DNA of 64,000 bases. Source: Pseudomonas fluorescens (lineage in GTDB: Bacteria; Pseudomonadota; Gammaproteobacteria; Pseudomonadales; Pseudomonadaceae). Under the pieces are notes generated by a model. It had not been told where the DNA came from. It saw only the letters and a program-made list of their open reading frames with translations, and ran no database searches. Location of the stretch: contig NZ_CABVGX010000025.1 in assembly GCF_902497625.1 (NCBI RefSeq), positions 20,722-84,721 on the forward strand, read 5' to 3'. This document shows positions 51,945-60,916 of the stretch, in pieces (the first letter of the stretch is position 1; each line of letters opens with the position of its first letter). A program made the position numbers and the translations under genes.

Positions 51945-52194
51945 GCGTTCTCCTTGCGGGAAGAGCATTCTTGGTTTGACTTGACGTGAGGCGAGGATAG
52001 CCGGTTGAGAAATGGCGGAAGTAAATAAGGTGTTGCGGGGTTAGTCCGTGCTAAACGCACTCAATGCAAGTCCCAGGGCCTGCACCGCCGGGCAGTTGAG
52101 CTGACCGCACGGTCCAATTCATGACGAATGGCTTGGGTCGCCAAGTCTGATCGGGCTAGAATGCCAGCCCCTAAAATGATGGCGGCCATTCGGT

Positions 52195-52395
52195 ATGCGC
52201 ATTCAGTTGAACGGCGAATCCCTTGAACTGCCCGACGGTGAAACCGTTGCGGCCCTGCTGACCCGTCTGGAACTGACCGGTCGCCGGGTTGCGGTTGAAC
52301 TCAATCTGGATATCGTCCCGCGCAGCCAGCATACGGAAACCATGCTGAACGACGGCGACTCGGTCGAAGTGGTACACGCCATCGGCGGCGGCTAG
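52195..52395 (+). CDS. thiS: Sulfur carrier protein ThiS
   Basis: A 66-residue ubiquitin-fold protein that carries the thiocarboxylate sulfur for the thiazole ring of thiamine. It starts MRIQLNGESLELPDGETVAA and ends VVHAIGGG, with the essential C-terminal Gly-Gly. thiG follows after 58 bases. Confidence 0.96.
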   Translation: MRIQLNGESLELPDGETVAALLTRLELTGRRVAVELNLDIVPRSQHTETMLNDGDSVEVVHAIGGG

Positions 52396-52453
52396 CCGCG
52401 CAGCCCGCAAGGCCCGAATTCTGCAAGACCCTCACCCCTACAGAGGATTTCCC

Positions 52454-53248
52454 ATGAGCATCGTTCGTAGCGACAAGCCCTTCGTCCTGGCCGGTCGTAC
52501 TTGCCAGTCGCGTTTGCTGGTCGGCACCGGCAAGTACCGCGACATGGAAGAAACCCGCCTGGCCATCGAAGCCTCGGGCGCCGAGATCGTGACCTTCGCC
52601 GTGCGGCGTACCAACCTCGGCCAGAACCCGGGCGAACCGAACCTGCTCGAAGTTCTGTCGCCGGAGCGCTATACCTTTCTGCCTAACACTGCCGGTTGCT
52701 TCGATGCTACCGAGGCTGTGCGCACCTGTCGCCTCGCCCGCGAGCTGCTCGGTGGCCACAATCTGGTGAAGCTGGAAGTGCTGGCCGACCAGAAAACTCT
52801 GTTCCCCAACGTGATCGAAACCCTCAAGGCCGCCGAAGTGCTGGTCAAGGAAGGTTTCGACGTGATGGTCTATACCAGCGATGACCCGATCATTGCCCGT
52901 CAACTGGCGGAAATCGGCGTTATCGCGGTCATGCCGCTGGCCGGTCTGATCGGTACAGGCCTGGGGATCTGCAACCCGTACAACCTGCAGATCATCCTCG
53001 AAGAAGCCAAGATCCCGGTGCTGGTGGATGCCGGTGTCGGTACCGCTTCCGACGCCACCATCGCCATGGAACTGGGTTGCGAAGCGGTGCTGATGAACTC
53101 GGCAATCGCCCATGCTCAGCAGCCGGTCATGATGGCTGAAGCCATGAAACACGCCATCGTTGCAGGTCGCTTGGCCTACCTCGCCGGCCGGATGCCGAAA
53201 AAACTCTATGCCAGCGCCTCCTCGCCGCTGGATGGTCTGATCAAGTAA
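52454..53248 (+). CDS. thiG: Thiazole synthase ThiG
   Basis: ThiG joins deoxyxylulose phosphate, dehydroglycine and ThiS sulfur into the thiazole phosphate. 264 residues as a TIM barrel: RLLVGTGKYRDMEETRLAIE, the Schiff-base lysine expected in LVKLEVLADQKTLFPN, and phosphate loops in PLAGLIGTGLGICN and VDAGVGTASDATIAMELG. trmB begins ten bases downstream. Confidence 0.97.
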   Translation: MSIVRSDKPFVLAGRTCQSRLLVGTGKYRDMEETRLAIEASGAEIVTFAVRRTNLGQNPGEPNLLEVLSPERYTFLPNTAGCFDATEAVRTCRLARELLGGHNLVKLEVLADQKTLFPNVIETLKAAEVLVKEGFDVMVYTSDDPIIARQLAEIGVIAVMPLAGLIGTGLGICNPYNLQIILEEAKIPVLVDAGVGTASDATIAMELGCEAVLMNSAIAHAQQPVMMAEAMKHAIVAGRLAYLAGRMPKKLYASASSPLDGLIK

Positions 53249-53257
53249 GAGCCATTG

Positions 53258-53983
53258 ATGACTGAATCAAACGACACGCCAATCCAGACGGAAGAAGGCG
53301 ACGAGCGCCAACACCGCCGCATCAAGAGTTTCGTGATGCGCGCCGGGCGCATGACCGAAGGCCAGCAACGCGGCCTTGACCAGGGCACGCCGCTATTCGT
53401 GTTGCCGCTGGCCGATGCGCCGGTGGACTTCGATCAGGTGTTCGGTCGCTCGGCGCCGCGCTCGCTGGAGATCGGTTTTGGCATGGGCCATTCGCTGCTG
53501 GAAATGGCAACGGCTTCGCCCGAACAGGATTTCATCGGTGTGGAAGTGCACCGGCCCGGTGTTGGCGCATTGCTCAATGGCGTGGTGACTCAGGGCCTGA
53601 CCAACTTGCGCGTCTACGATTGCGATGCGATCGAAGTGCTCAACCGCTGTATCGCCGACAACAGCCTCGATCGCCTGATGCTGTTTTTCCCGGACCCGTG
53701 GCACAAGAGCCGTCATCACAAGCGCCGTATCGTTCAGGCGTCGTTTGCTGAACTGGTGCGCAGCAAGTTGAAAGTCGGCGGCGTCCTGCACATGGCCACC
53801 GACTGGGAACCGTATGCGGAGTACATGCTGGAAGTGATGAACGTCGCGCCGGGTTATCGCAACCTGGCCGAAGACGGCAAGTGCGTCCCGCGCCCGGCCG
53901 AGCGCCCGATCACCAAGTTCGAACGCCGTGGCGAACGACTTGGGCATGGCGTGTGGGATTTGAAGTTCGAAAAGCTGTCCTGA
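53258..53983 (+). CDS. trmB: tRNA (guanine-N7)-methyltransferase TrmB
   Basis: TrmB methylates G46 in the variable loop of tRNAs. 241 residues; AdoMet motif LEIGFGMGHSLLEMA, the second strand FIGVEVHRPGVGALL, and the tRNA-binding FFPDPWHKSRHHKRRIVQ motif. The ATG at 53258 is used; the frame also has a TTG one codon before. Third gene of a thiSG-trmB unit, which a long REPIN closes. Confidence 0.96.
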   Translation: MTESNDTPIQTEEGDERQHRRIKSFVMRAGRMTEGQQRGLDQGTPLFVLPLADAPVDFDQVFGRSAPRSLEIGFGMGHSLLEMATASPEQDFIGVEVHRPGVGALLNGVVTQGLTNLRVYDCDAIEVLNRCIADNSLDRLMLFFPDPWHKSRHHKRRIVQASFAELVRSKLKVGGVLHMATDWEPYAEYMLEVMNVAPGYRNLAEDGKCVPRPAERPITKFERRGERLGHGVWDLKFEKLS

Positions 53984-54002
53984 ACCGTAACGCAATAAAC
54001 AC

Positions 54003-54122
54003 TGTGGGAGCGACGGTGCGACGATTCGACCTGCTCGCGAAAGCGGTCTGACATTCAAAGAAGATGTTGAATGTTATGACCTCTTCGCGAGCAGGTCGAA
54101 TCGTCGCACCGTCGCTCCCACA
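54003..54122. repeat. REPIN with perfect 39-base arms and a nested hairpin
   Basis: Arms 54003-54041 and 54084-54122 are exact inverse copies (TGTGGGAGCGACGGTGCGAC...). The 42-base spacer itself contains ACATTCAA / TTGAATGT. The complete symmetry means recent origin or gene conversion. It separates convergent trmB and the DUF3392 gene and will also terminate transcription. Confidence 0.95.
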
Positions 54123-54146
54123 TTTGTTTTGGGGTGTTTTCGAGAT

Positions 54147-54470
54147 TCAGCGGCGGTCGGCGACGACACCGATCAGCACCAGCACTACCAACAACACCGG
54201 CGCCAGGCTGTAGTTGTTGAACTGGCTCAAACCTTTGACGATCCATGGCGTGGCGTAAATCAGCGCCGCACCGCTGCCGACCATGCACACTGCAGCCATC
54301 AACGGGACGCGCAAGGCACCGGCGATGCTGCCCAGACGCTGGTCGACCCAGCCTTTGATGTCCGCGCCGAACAACACCAGCAAACAGCCCACCAGTGCCA
54401 GAGAGATTTCCGACAGGTTGCTGCGGCTCCAGCGGGACACCGTGGCGAGCAGGTCGAGTACCAAATCCAT
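54147..54470 (-). CDS. DUF3392 membrane protein
   Basis: A 107-residue protein with three hydrophobic segments (SLALVGCLLVLFG, AGALRVPLMAAVCMVGSG, LAPVLLVVLVLIGVV). Last gene of the metX-metW-DUF4426-rdgB-hemW run. Function unknown; the family is restricted to gammaproteobacteria. Confidence 0.87.
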   Translation of the reverse strand: MDLVLDLLATVSRWSRSNLSEISLALVGCLLVLFGADIKGWVDQRLGSIAGALRVPLMAAVCMVGSGAALIYATPWIVKGLSQFNNYSLAPVLLVVLVLIGVVADRR

Positions 54471-54479
54471 TCGAATTCC

Positions 54480-55685
54480 TTAGGTCAGAAAATTCTGCAG
54501 CAAGTCATTGAGAAAGAGTTGTCCGCGCTCGGTGGCCGCCAGACGTGACGGTTCGACCTGCAACAGGCCACTTTGTTCTGCATCACGGCGGCCTTCGGCG
54601 AGGCTTTCCAGCGGCAAACCGGTGCGTTCGGGATACAAGTGCGATTCAACGCCAGCGGTCAAACGCAAGGCGTTCATCAGAAACTCGAACGGCAGTTCTT
54701 CATTGGTCAGGGCTTTCTCGCCCGCCTGGAAGTTTTTCGCCGGGTTCAGATAGTCTCTAGGCAGACGCGTCTTCCAGGTGCGCACGATGCGCCCGTCCGG
54801 GTGGCTGAGCTTGCCGTGGGCGCCGGCGCCGATGCCGATAAAGTCACCAAAGCTCCAGTAATTGAGATTGTGCCGCGCAGGACGACCGGGCTGCGCGTAG
54901 GCCGATACTTCGTACTGCGCGTAACCGTGTTCCGCCAGTAACGCCTGGCCGGCTTCCTGGATGTCCCACAGCGTGTCGTCTTCCGGCAGCGTCGGCGGCT
55001 GGTTCCAGAATACGGTGTTCGGCTCCAGCGTCAGTTGATACCAGGACAGATGCGTGGGGTTCAGCGCGATGGCCTGGCGCAGGTCGCTCAATGCATCGTC
55101 CAGCGACTGGTTCGGCAGGCCGTGCATCAGGTCCAGATTGAAATTGTCGAAGCCGGCCGTGCGCGCCATGCCGGCAGCCCGTATCGCTTCGTCGCCGTTA
55201 TGGATCCGCCCCAACGCCTCCAGCTTTTCCTGCTGAAAACTCTGGATACCAATCGACAGGCGATTGATCCCCAGCGCTCTGTAAGCCACGAATTTTTCCT
55301 GTTCGAACGTCCCGGGATTGGCCTCCAGGGTGATTTCGATGTCGCTGGCAAACGGGATCCGTTGCTCGACACCCTTGAGCAAGCGACCCAAGGCAGCAGC
55401 GCTGAACAGGCTGGGCGTGCCTCCGCCGAAGAAAATCGAACTCAACTGCCTGCCGTAGACCGCGTGCAAGTCCTGATCGAGGTCAGTCAGCAACGCGTCC
55501 ACGTACTCTTCTTCCGGCAGCACCGGGCTGGCGGTGTGGGAGTTGAAGTCGCAATACGGGCATTTGCGCACACACCACGGAATGTGGATGTACAACGCCA
55601 GCGGCGGCAGTACGGGCATGGCCGCACGTGGCGATTGCACGGCGCCGCCGAAAATCAGCGGCGACGCGGAGGGGGTGTGGGTCAT
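54480..55685 (-). CDS. hemW: Radical SAM haem chaperone HemW
   Basis: HemW resembles the oxygen-independent coproporphyrinogen oxidase HemN but is a haem-transfer protein. 401 residues; the cluster motif is CVRKCPYCDFNSH (CxxxCxxC), then SIFFGGGTPSLFS and the IGIQSFQQEKLEALGR segment; the HemN-type N-terminal extension and the two catalytic N-terminal residues are absent. Its ATG overlaps the rdgB stop by four bases (ATGA). Confidence 0.93.
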   Translation of the reverse strand: MTHTPSASPLIFGGAVQSPRAAMPVLPPLALYIHIPWCVRKCPYCDFNSHTASPVLPEEEYVDALLTDLDQDLHAVYGRQLSSIFFGGGTPSLFSAAALGRLLKGVEQRIPFASDIEITLEANPGTFEQEKFVAYRALGINRLSIGIQSFQQEKLEALGRIHNGDEAIRAAGMARTAGFDNFNLDLMHGLPNQSLDDALSDLRQAIALNPTHLSWYQLTLEPNTVFWNQPPTLPEDDTLWDIQEAGQALLAEHGYAQYEVSAYAQPGRPARHNLNYWSFGDFIGIGAGAHGKLSHPDGRIVRTWKTRLPRDYLNPAKNFQAGEKALTNEELPFEFLMNALRLTAGVESHLYPERTGLPLESLAEGRRDAEQSGLLQVEPSRLAATERGQLFLNDLLQNFLT

Positions 55686-56278
55686 TTCAGGCCCAGACGC
55701 TGGCGCAGCAGATCCATTGCACGGGCGCGGTGGCTGATCAGGTTCTTTTCATTCGGACTCAGTTCCGCACTTGAGCAATCTCGCTCCGGCACCCAGAACA
55801 GCGGGTCATAACCAAAGCCATGTTCACCGCTGGCGGCCGGCAGAATGCGTCCGTGCCACAGGCCCTCGCAGAGGATCGGCAACGGATCGTCGGCATGCCG
55901 CACCAAGGCAAGCACACAAACGAACTGCGCACCGCGTTCGGTTTCCGGCACATCCTTCAAGGCCTCCAGCAGTTTGGCGTTGTTCGCCGCGTCGCCCTTG
56001 CCATCGGCGTAACGGGCCGAATAAATGCCCGGCGCGCCACCTAGGAAATCCACCGCCAGACCGGAATCGTCGGCCAGCGCCGGCAAACCGGAAATGCGCG
56101 CCGCGTTGCGTGCCTTGAGAATGGCGTTTTCGACAAACGACAGGCCGGTTTCTTCAGGCTCGACGCTGCTGAACTCGCCGATCGAGCGCAGTTGCACCGA
56201 GTCGCCGAGCATGGCCTGGAGTTCCTTGAGTTTGCCGGCGTTGTGGCTGGCCAGCACGAGTTGGGTGAAAGTGATCAT
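55682..56278 (-). CDS. rdgB: XTP/dITP pyrophosphatase RdgB
   Basis: RdgB removes non-canonical purine nucleotides (dITP, dXTP) from the pool. 198 residues; substrate motif LASHNAGKLKELQAML (SHNxxK), the metal residues in LPALADDSGLAVD, and GHGxGYD-type HGFGYDPLFWVPE. Overlaps by four bases with both neighbours. Confidence 0.96.
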   Translation of the reverse strand: MITFTQLVLASHNAGKLKELQAMLGDSVQLRSIGEFSSVEPEETGLSFVENAILKARNAARISGLPALADDSGLAVDFLGGAPGIYSARYADGKGDAANNAKLLEALKDVPETERGAQFVCVLALVRHADDPLPILCEGLWHGRILPAASGEHGFGYDPLFWVPERDCSSAELSPNEKNLISHRARAMDLLRQRLGLK

Positions 56279-56709
56279 TCGCCGGGGAATAGCTCTTGGT
56301 TGAAATTAAGGGTGTTGATTTTATCGCCGGTCTGCACGTTGATATTGAAAGTGCGGACTTCCTGCTGATCCACCGGGAACTGGGCGATGTAGTAGATCGC
56401 GCCCTGCTCGGTGATTTGCCGGAAGTTCAGCTTTACGCTTTGGCTGGTCAGGTCTTTGATCGTACCGCTGACCTGAGCCATCTGCGGCTTGCCGTCTTTA
56501 ACCACGGAAACATTGATGACGCCTTGGTTCTTGCTGCGTGTCAGCTCGGCGGCCTTGGCGATGTCCGGGGTCAGGAACGTCGAGTTGAAGGTGTTGTAAT
56601 GCACCGTCACATCGCCGAATTTTTCCTGGCGGTCACCCTTGATGGCGTCGGCAGCCATCGCCGTGACGCTCAGGCAGGCAGTGAGTACAAACAGCGCTAG
56701 GCGAACCAT
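56275..56709 (-). CDS. DUF4426 exported protein
   Basis: A 144-residue protein with a Sec signal (MVRLALFVLTACLSVTAMAA) and a beta-rich body beginning DAIKGDRQEKFGDVTVHYNT. No catalytic motif is seen. It has a fixed place between metW and rdgB in Pseudomonas. Function unknown. Confidence 0.87.
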   Translation of the reverse strand: MVRLALFVLTACLSVTAMAADAIKGDRQEKFGDVTVHYNTFNSTFLTPDIAKAAELTRSKNQGVINVSVVKDGKPQMAQVSGTIKDLTSQSVKLNFRQITEQGAIYYIAQFPVDQQEVRTFNINVQTGDKINTLNFNQELFPGE

Positions 56710-56749
56710 GATCCTTACTCCTTATAAATGGCCTGGCAAATGGCGTGAT

Positions 56750-57370
56750 TCAGACCGCGATCCGGTGATCCTGCAGCCCTGGACTGCTGACGCGGTAGAT
56801 GCCGATCTCACCTAACAGATTAGGCCAAAGCTTACTGGCCCACCCGTGACGGTGCTGTTGATCCACCGCCAGCCGATCAATGACCTTGGCTTCACGTTCG
56901 CGACATAATGCTTCAAAGTCTTCGAAGGTACAGAAGTGAATGTTGGGCGTGTTGTACCAAGTGTAAGGAAGGAATTCCGATACCGGCATACGTCCCTTGC
57001 TCGCCAGATACCAGCGGCAACGCCAGTGACCGAAGTTGGGGAAGGTGATGATGCATTGGCGGCCGACCCGTAGCATCTCGTCGAGAATGCGGTCGGGGTA
57101 GTGGACGGCTTGCAGGGCCTGGGTCATGACCACGATGTCGAAGCTGTTGCTGGCAAAGTTGCCGAGGCCCTTGTCCAGATCCTGCTCGATGACGTTGATG
57201 CCTTTGGCAACGCACTCGGCGATGTTGTCCGGGTCGTTTTCCAGGCCGTAGCCGGTCACTTGCTTGTGGTCGCGCAGCCAGGTCAGCAGCTCGCCGTCAC
57301 CGCAGCCAAGGTCGAGCACGCGGCTGCCGGCGGGTATCCATTCCTGGATGATTTCCAGATCAGCTCTCAT
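56750..57370 (-). CDS. metW: Methionine biosynthesis protein MetW
   Basis: MetW partners MetX in making the activated homoserine ester; MetX-MetW in Pseudomonas favours the succinyl form. 206 residues with a methyltransferase-like fold: VLDLGCGDGELLTWL and VMTQALQAVHYPDRILDEML. The ATG at 57370 (MRADLEIIQEW) is chosen; a GTG at 57388 overlapping the metX stop (GTGA) would add six residues and is a real alternative because it would couple the genes. Confidence 0.94.
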   Translation of the reverse strand: MRADLEIIQEWIPAGSRVLDLGCGDGELLTWLRDHKQVTGYGLENDPDNIAECVAKGINVIEQDLDKGLGNFASNSFDIVVMTQALQAVHYPDRILDEMLRVGRQCIITFPNFGHWRCRWYLASKGRMPVSEFLPYTWYNTPNIHFCTFEDFEALCREREAKVIDRLAVDQQHRHGWASKLWPNLLGEIGIYRVSSPGLQDHRIAV

Positions 57371-57384
57371 GGCTTTCTCGCTTC

Positions 57385-58524
57385 TCACAACGGTATGCGG
57401 TTCATGTAATTGCTGAACGCCTGCAGATAGCGCGGGATCGGAATCAGGAAGGCGTCGTGGCCTTGCGGAGCATCGATCTCGAGGTAGCAGACGTCTTTCT
57501 TGGCCGCCATCAGCGCGTCCACCAGCTCCCGTGAGCGGGCAGGGGAGAAACGCCAGTCAGTGGTGAAGGACATCACGCAGAATTTCGCCGAGGCGCCAGC
57601 GAAGGTTTTCGCCAGGTCATCGTCGAAGTTCGCTGCCGGGTCGAAGTAGTCCAGCGCTTTGGTCATTAGCAGATAAGTGTTGGCGTCGAAACGGCCGGAA
57701 AACTCTTCGCCCTGATAACGCAGATAGCTTTCCACCTGGAACTCGACGCTGTGGAAGTCGTAGTTGAGCTTTTCGCTTTTCAGGCCACGGCCGAATTTCT
57801 CGCCCATGGAATCGTCGGACAAGTAGGTGATATGACCGACCATCCGCGCCAGCATCAGCCCGCGTTTGGGGATCACGCCAGCTTCCTGGAACGAGCCGCC
57901 GTGGAATTCCGGATCGGTGAGGATGGCCTGGCGCGCGACTTCATTGAAGGCGATGTTTTGCGCCGACAGCTTGGGCGCCGAGGCGATGGCCAGGCAGTGC
58001 CGTACTCGATCCGGGTAGGTGATGGTCCACTGTAACGCCTGCATTCCGCCGAGACTGCCGCCGATGACGGCGGCCCACTGGCTGATGCCGAGCAGATCAG
58101 ACAGACGCGCCTGACTGTGCACCCAGTCTTCAACGGTGAGCACCGGGAAGTCGGCGCCAAACGGCTTGCCGGTGTCCGGGTTGAGGCTGCTCGGACCGGT
58201 CGAACCGTTGCAGCCGCCTAGGTTGTTCAGGCTGACGACGAAGAACCTGTCGGTATCGATTGGCTTGCCGGGGCCGATGCAGCTGTCCCACCAACCGGGT
58301 TTGCGCTCGTCGGGGCTGTGGAAACCGGCAGCGTGGTGATGCCCGGACAAGGCGTGGCAGATCAGCACGGCGTTGCTCGCCGTGGCATTGAGCGTGCCGT
58401 AGGTTTCGTAGATCAGGTCATACGCTGGAAGCGAGCGGCCACAGGCCAGGGCCAGGGGATCGCTGAAGTGGGCGACTTGCGGCGTCACCAGACCAACAGA
58501 ATCGGCGGGAAAGGCAGTTGGCAT
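57385..58524 (-). CDS. metX: Homoserine O-acyltransferase MetX
   Basis: MetX activates the hydroxyl of homoserine in methionine synthesis. 379 residues with the alpha/beta-hydrolase fold: CHALSGHHHAAGF near the N-terminus, the nucleophile in VIGGSLGGMQALQW, the aspartate and histidine near the C-terminus (LEIDAPQGHDAFLIP). In this genus succinyl-CoA is the probable donor, with MetW. First gene of a six-gene operon. Confidence 0.95.
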   Translation of the reverse strand: MPTAFPADSVGLVTPQVAHFSDPLALACGRSLPAYDLIYETYGTLNATASNAVLICHALSGHHHAAGFHSPDERKPGWWDSCIGPGKPIDTDRFFVVSLNNLGGCNGSTGPSSLNPDTGKPFGADFPVLTVEDWVHSQARLSDLLGISQWAAVIGGSLGGMQALQWTITYPDRVRHCLAIASAPKLSAQNIAFNEVARQAILTDPEFHGGSFQEAGVIPKRGLMLARMVGHITYLSDDSMGEKFGRGLKSEKLNYDFHSVEFQVESYLRYQGEEFSGRFDANTYLLMTKALDYFDPAANFDDDLAKTFAGASAKFCVMSFTTDWRFSPARSRELVDALMAAKKDVCYLEIDAPQGHDAFLIPIPRYLQAFSNYMNRIPL

Positions 58525-58626
58525 CGACCCTGCTCTCGTTGAAATGAGGCGTAAGTCTAAAGACCGGTGGGGTTAGCGGCAAGCAAAGGCCGGGGCTGAT
58601 TTCATTCAGTGAGACCGCGGTGCAGC

Positions 58627-58692
58627 CTTCGCGAGCAGGCTCGCTCCCACAGGGATCACATTAATCCTGTGGGAGCGAGCCTGCTCGCGAAG
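58627..58692. repeat. REPIN with about 29-base arms and a very short loop
   Basis: CTTCGCGAGCAGGCTCGCTC... against ...GAGCGAGCCTGCTCGCGAAG, arms nearly perfect with only about eight bases between, so it folds as one hairpin. Lies between the yggT-proC-yggS and metX operons. Confidence 0.9.
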
Positions 58693-58717
58693 AACGATGA
58701 TTCGGTGAGCCTGCTGG

Positions 58718-59308
58718 TTACATCAACAGGCGCAGGATTTCCGGCATCATGGTCATGGCGGCAAGATTGTTGATCACCAGCATGTCGATCAGCTTGAGCA
58801 CCAGGAACGCGAGGATCGGCGAGATATCCAGACCACCAAGGTTCGGTACGATTTTGCGGAACGGCGCCAGGGCCGGCTCGCAGATGTCATTCACCAGTTC
58901 AGCGCCAGGGTTGTGGCTGCCCGGCGCGACCCAGGACAGGATGACGCTGATGATCAGGGCGAAAAAGAAAATCTTCAGGAACAGCGCCGTCACGCCGATC
59001 AACGACCAGATGAACAATTGCAGCGGGTTGCCGGTGGTGCCGTACGTCAGCAGCAGCGTCAGGGCCATCAGCGCCAGTTGCACCAGAATCGCCAGCACCA
59101 GCGAGGACATGTCCAGACCGAACATGCTCGGGATGATCCGGCGCAGTGGCTTGAGCAGCGGTTGCGTGGCTTTGACGATGAACTGGCAAAGCGGGTTATA
59201 GAAGTTCGCGCGTACCAGCTGCAGTACGAAGCGCAGGAGCACGATCAGCAAATACAGGCTGCCGAGGGTTTGCAGCACGTAGACCGCTGCAGTGTTCAAT
59301 CCAATCAT
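58718..59308 (-). CDS. YggT family membrane protein
   Basis: 196 residues in two repeated halves, each of a YggT unit (LYLLIVLLRFVLQLVRANFY with NPLCQFIVKATQPLLKPLRR; and FFFALIISVILSWVAPGSHN with ICEPALAPFRKIVPNLGG). YggT proteins have been linked with osmotic stress and cell-envelope organisation. It follows proC by ten bases. Confidence 0.92.
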   Translation of the reverse strand: MIGLNTAAVYVLQTLGSLYLLIVLLRFVLQLVRANFYNPLCQFIVKATQPLLKPLRRIIPSMFGLDMSSLVLAILVQLALMALTLLLTYGTTGNPLQLFIWSLIGVTALFLKIFFFALIISVILSWVAPGSHNPGAELVNDICEPALAPFRKIVPNLGGLDISPILAFLVLKLIDMLVINNLAAMTMMPEILRLLM

Positions 59309-59318
59309 GTAAGGCTCC

Positions 59319-60137
59319 TTATTGACCTAGTTGTTCGGCCATTTCGGCCGAGCGGTGCGCAGCGGCGCCGAGTGCTTCTTCAACCAGGGCTTCGAAGCCC
59401 CCGGCCTGGAATGACTTGATTGCAGCTTCCGTGGTGCCCGACGGCGAGGTCACGCGGCGACGCAGTTCAGCGGCATCGACATCGCTGGCCACCGCCATGT
59501 GCGCGGCGCCCAGAGCGGTTTGCACGGTCAGTTGTGCTGCGATGTCTGCCGGCAGGCCAAGCTTGACGCCGGCAGCGGTCATCGCTTCAATCAACAGGAA
59601 GAAGTAGGCAGGGCCCGAACCGGATACCGCAGTGACCGCGTCCAGCTGTTGTTCTTCATTCAGCCACAAGGCGATGCCGACTGCAGATAGCAGTTCTTCC
59701 GCCTGCCGGCGTTGCTCCTCCGTCACCTCGGCGGTGGCGAACAAGCCACTTACACCCTGACGCAACAGTGCCGGAGTATTGGGCATGCAGCGCACGATCG
59801 GCTGGGCGCCAAGCCAGTTGTTCATGCTGGCACAGGTGATGCCCGCCGCAATTGAGACAACCAGTTGATTTGGTTTCAGGCTGGGGCGGATTGCCTCGCA
59901 GACGGCTTTCATCGCCTGGGGTTTGACCGCCAACACCACGACGTCTGCATCTTTGATGGCTTCTGCGTTGTCGGCGAAGACGTCGATGCCCTGTTCGGCG
60001 TTCACTTTGGCGCGAGTCTCTGCGCCCGGGTCGCTGGCGCGGATCAGTCCAGCGTCCAGTCCCTTGGCACGAAGCCCGCCGATAAGGCTGGCGGCCATGT
60101 TGCCGGCACCGATAAAGGCAATACGCGTGTTGCTCAT
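59319..60137 (-). CDS. proC: Pyrroline-5-carboxylate reductase ProC
   Basis: ProC makes proline from pyrroline-5-carboxylate with NAD(P)H. 272 residues; nucleotide motif IAFIGAGNMAASLIGGL, PNTPALLRQGVSGLF, and VTAVSGSGPAYFFLLIEAM plus the RRRVTSPSGTTEAAI signature. It is between yggS and yggT, the usual operon. Confidence 0.97.
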   Translation of the reverse strand: MSNTRIAFIGAGNMAASLIGGLRAKGLDAGLIRASDPGAETRAKVNAEQGIDVFADNAEAIKDADVVVLAVKPQAMKAVCEAIRPSLKPNQLVVSIAAGITCASMNNWLGAQPIVRCMPNTPALLRQGVSGLFATAEVTEEQRRQAEELLSAVGIALWLNEEQQLDAVTAVSGSGPAYFFLLIEAMTAAGVKLGLPADIAAQLTVQTALGAAHMAVASDVDAAELRRRVTSPSGTTEAAIKSFQAGGFEALVEEALGAAAHRSAEMAEQLGQ

Positions 60138-60173
60138 GTCAGGTCCTTATAAAAGAGAAGAGTCGGCCATGGT

Positions 60174-60860
60174 TCAAGGCTGATGATAGTCGCGGGCACC
60201 AAACAGGGCCGTACCGACACGCACCCAGGTGGAGCCCATGGCGATGGCCGATTCGAGGTCGTGGCTCATGCCCATGGACAGTGTGTCCAGCGGCAGACTG
60301 AGGCTGGCCTGCAGGCGTTGTACGGCAGCAAAGGCGGCATCCTGCGCGGCGCGATCTTCAGTCGGCTCGGGAATCGCCATCAACCCGCGCAACGTGAGGT
60401 GGGGCAGTTCGCTGATGGCTTTGGCCAGTGCCGGCAGATCGGCAGGAGTACAGCCGGATTTACTGGATTCGCCGCTGACGTTGACCTGGATGCAGATGTT
60501 CAGTGGCGGCAAATCGGCGGGGCGTTGTTCGGACAATCGTTGTGCGATTTTCAAACGATCCACGGAGTGCACCCAGGCGAAGTGCTCGGCAATTGCACGA
60601 GTCTTGTTCGATTGAATGGGGCCGATGAAGTGCCAGATCAAGGGCAGGTCCGCCAACTCGAGCTGTTTGCTCAAGGCTTCCTGCAGATAGTTCTCGCCAA
60701 AATCGCGGATTCCGGCGGCGTAGGCTTCACGCAGTGCCTCGGCGGGCTTGGTTTTGCTCACTGCCAGCAGTTGCACGCTGTGCTCGTCGCGGTGGGCAGC
60801 GAGTGTGGCGGCACGTATGCGCGAAGTAACCTTAACGATGTTGTCTGCTATCGTGGACAT
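60174..60860 (-). CDS. PLP homeostasis protein YggS (PLPBP)
   Basis: A 228-residue TIM-barrel protein that binds pyridoxal phosphate and keeps its level balanced; no enzyme activity is known. The PLP lysine is in LLAVSKTKPAEAL; the family signature DFGENYLQEALSKQ and the C-terminal SMGMSHDLESAIAMGSTWVRVG are present. Divergent from pilT, start regions close together (about 56 bases). Confidence 0.95.
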   Translation of the reverse strand: MSTIADNIVKVTSRIRAATLAAHRDEHSVQLLAVSKTKPAEALREAYAAGIRDFGENYLQEALSKQLELADLPLIWHFIGPIQSNKTRAIAEHFAWVHSVDRLKIAQRLSEQRPADLPPLNICIQVNVSGESSKSGCTPADLPALAKAISELPHLTLRGLMAIPEPTEDRAAQDAAFAAVQRLQASLSLPLDTLSMGMSHDLESAIAMGSTWVRVGTALFGARDYHQP

Positions 60861-60916
60861 TCAATGTGCGCCAGCGGGTCAGAGTTCGCGGCATTCTACT
60901 GGAATTGAGGAGCGCT

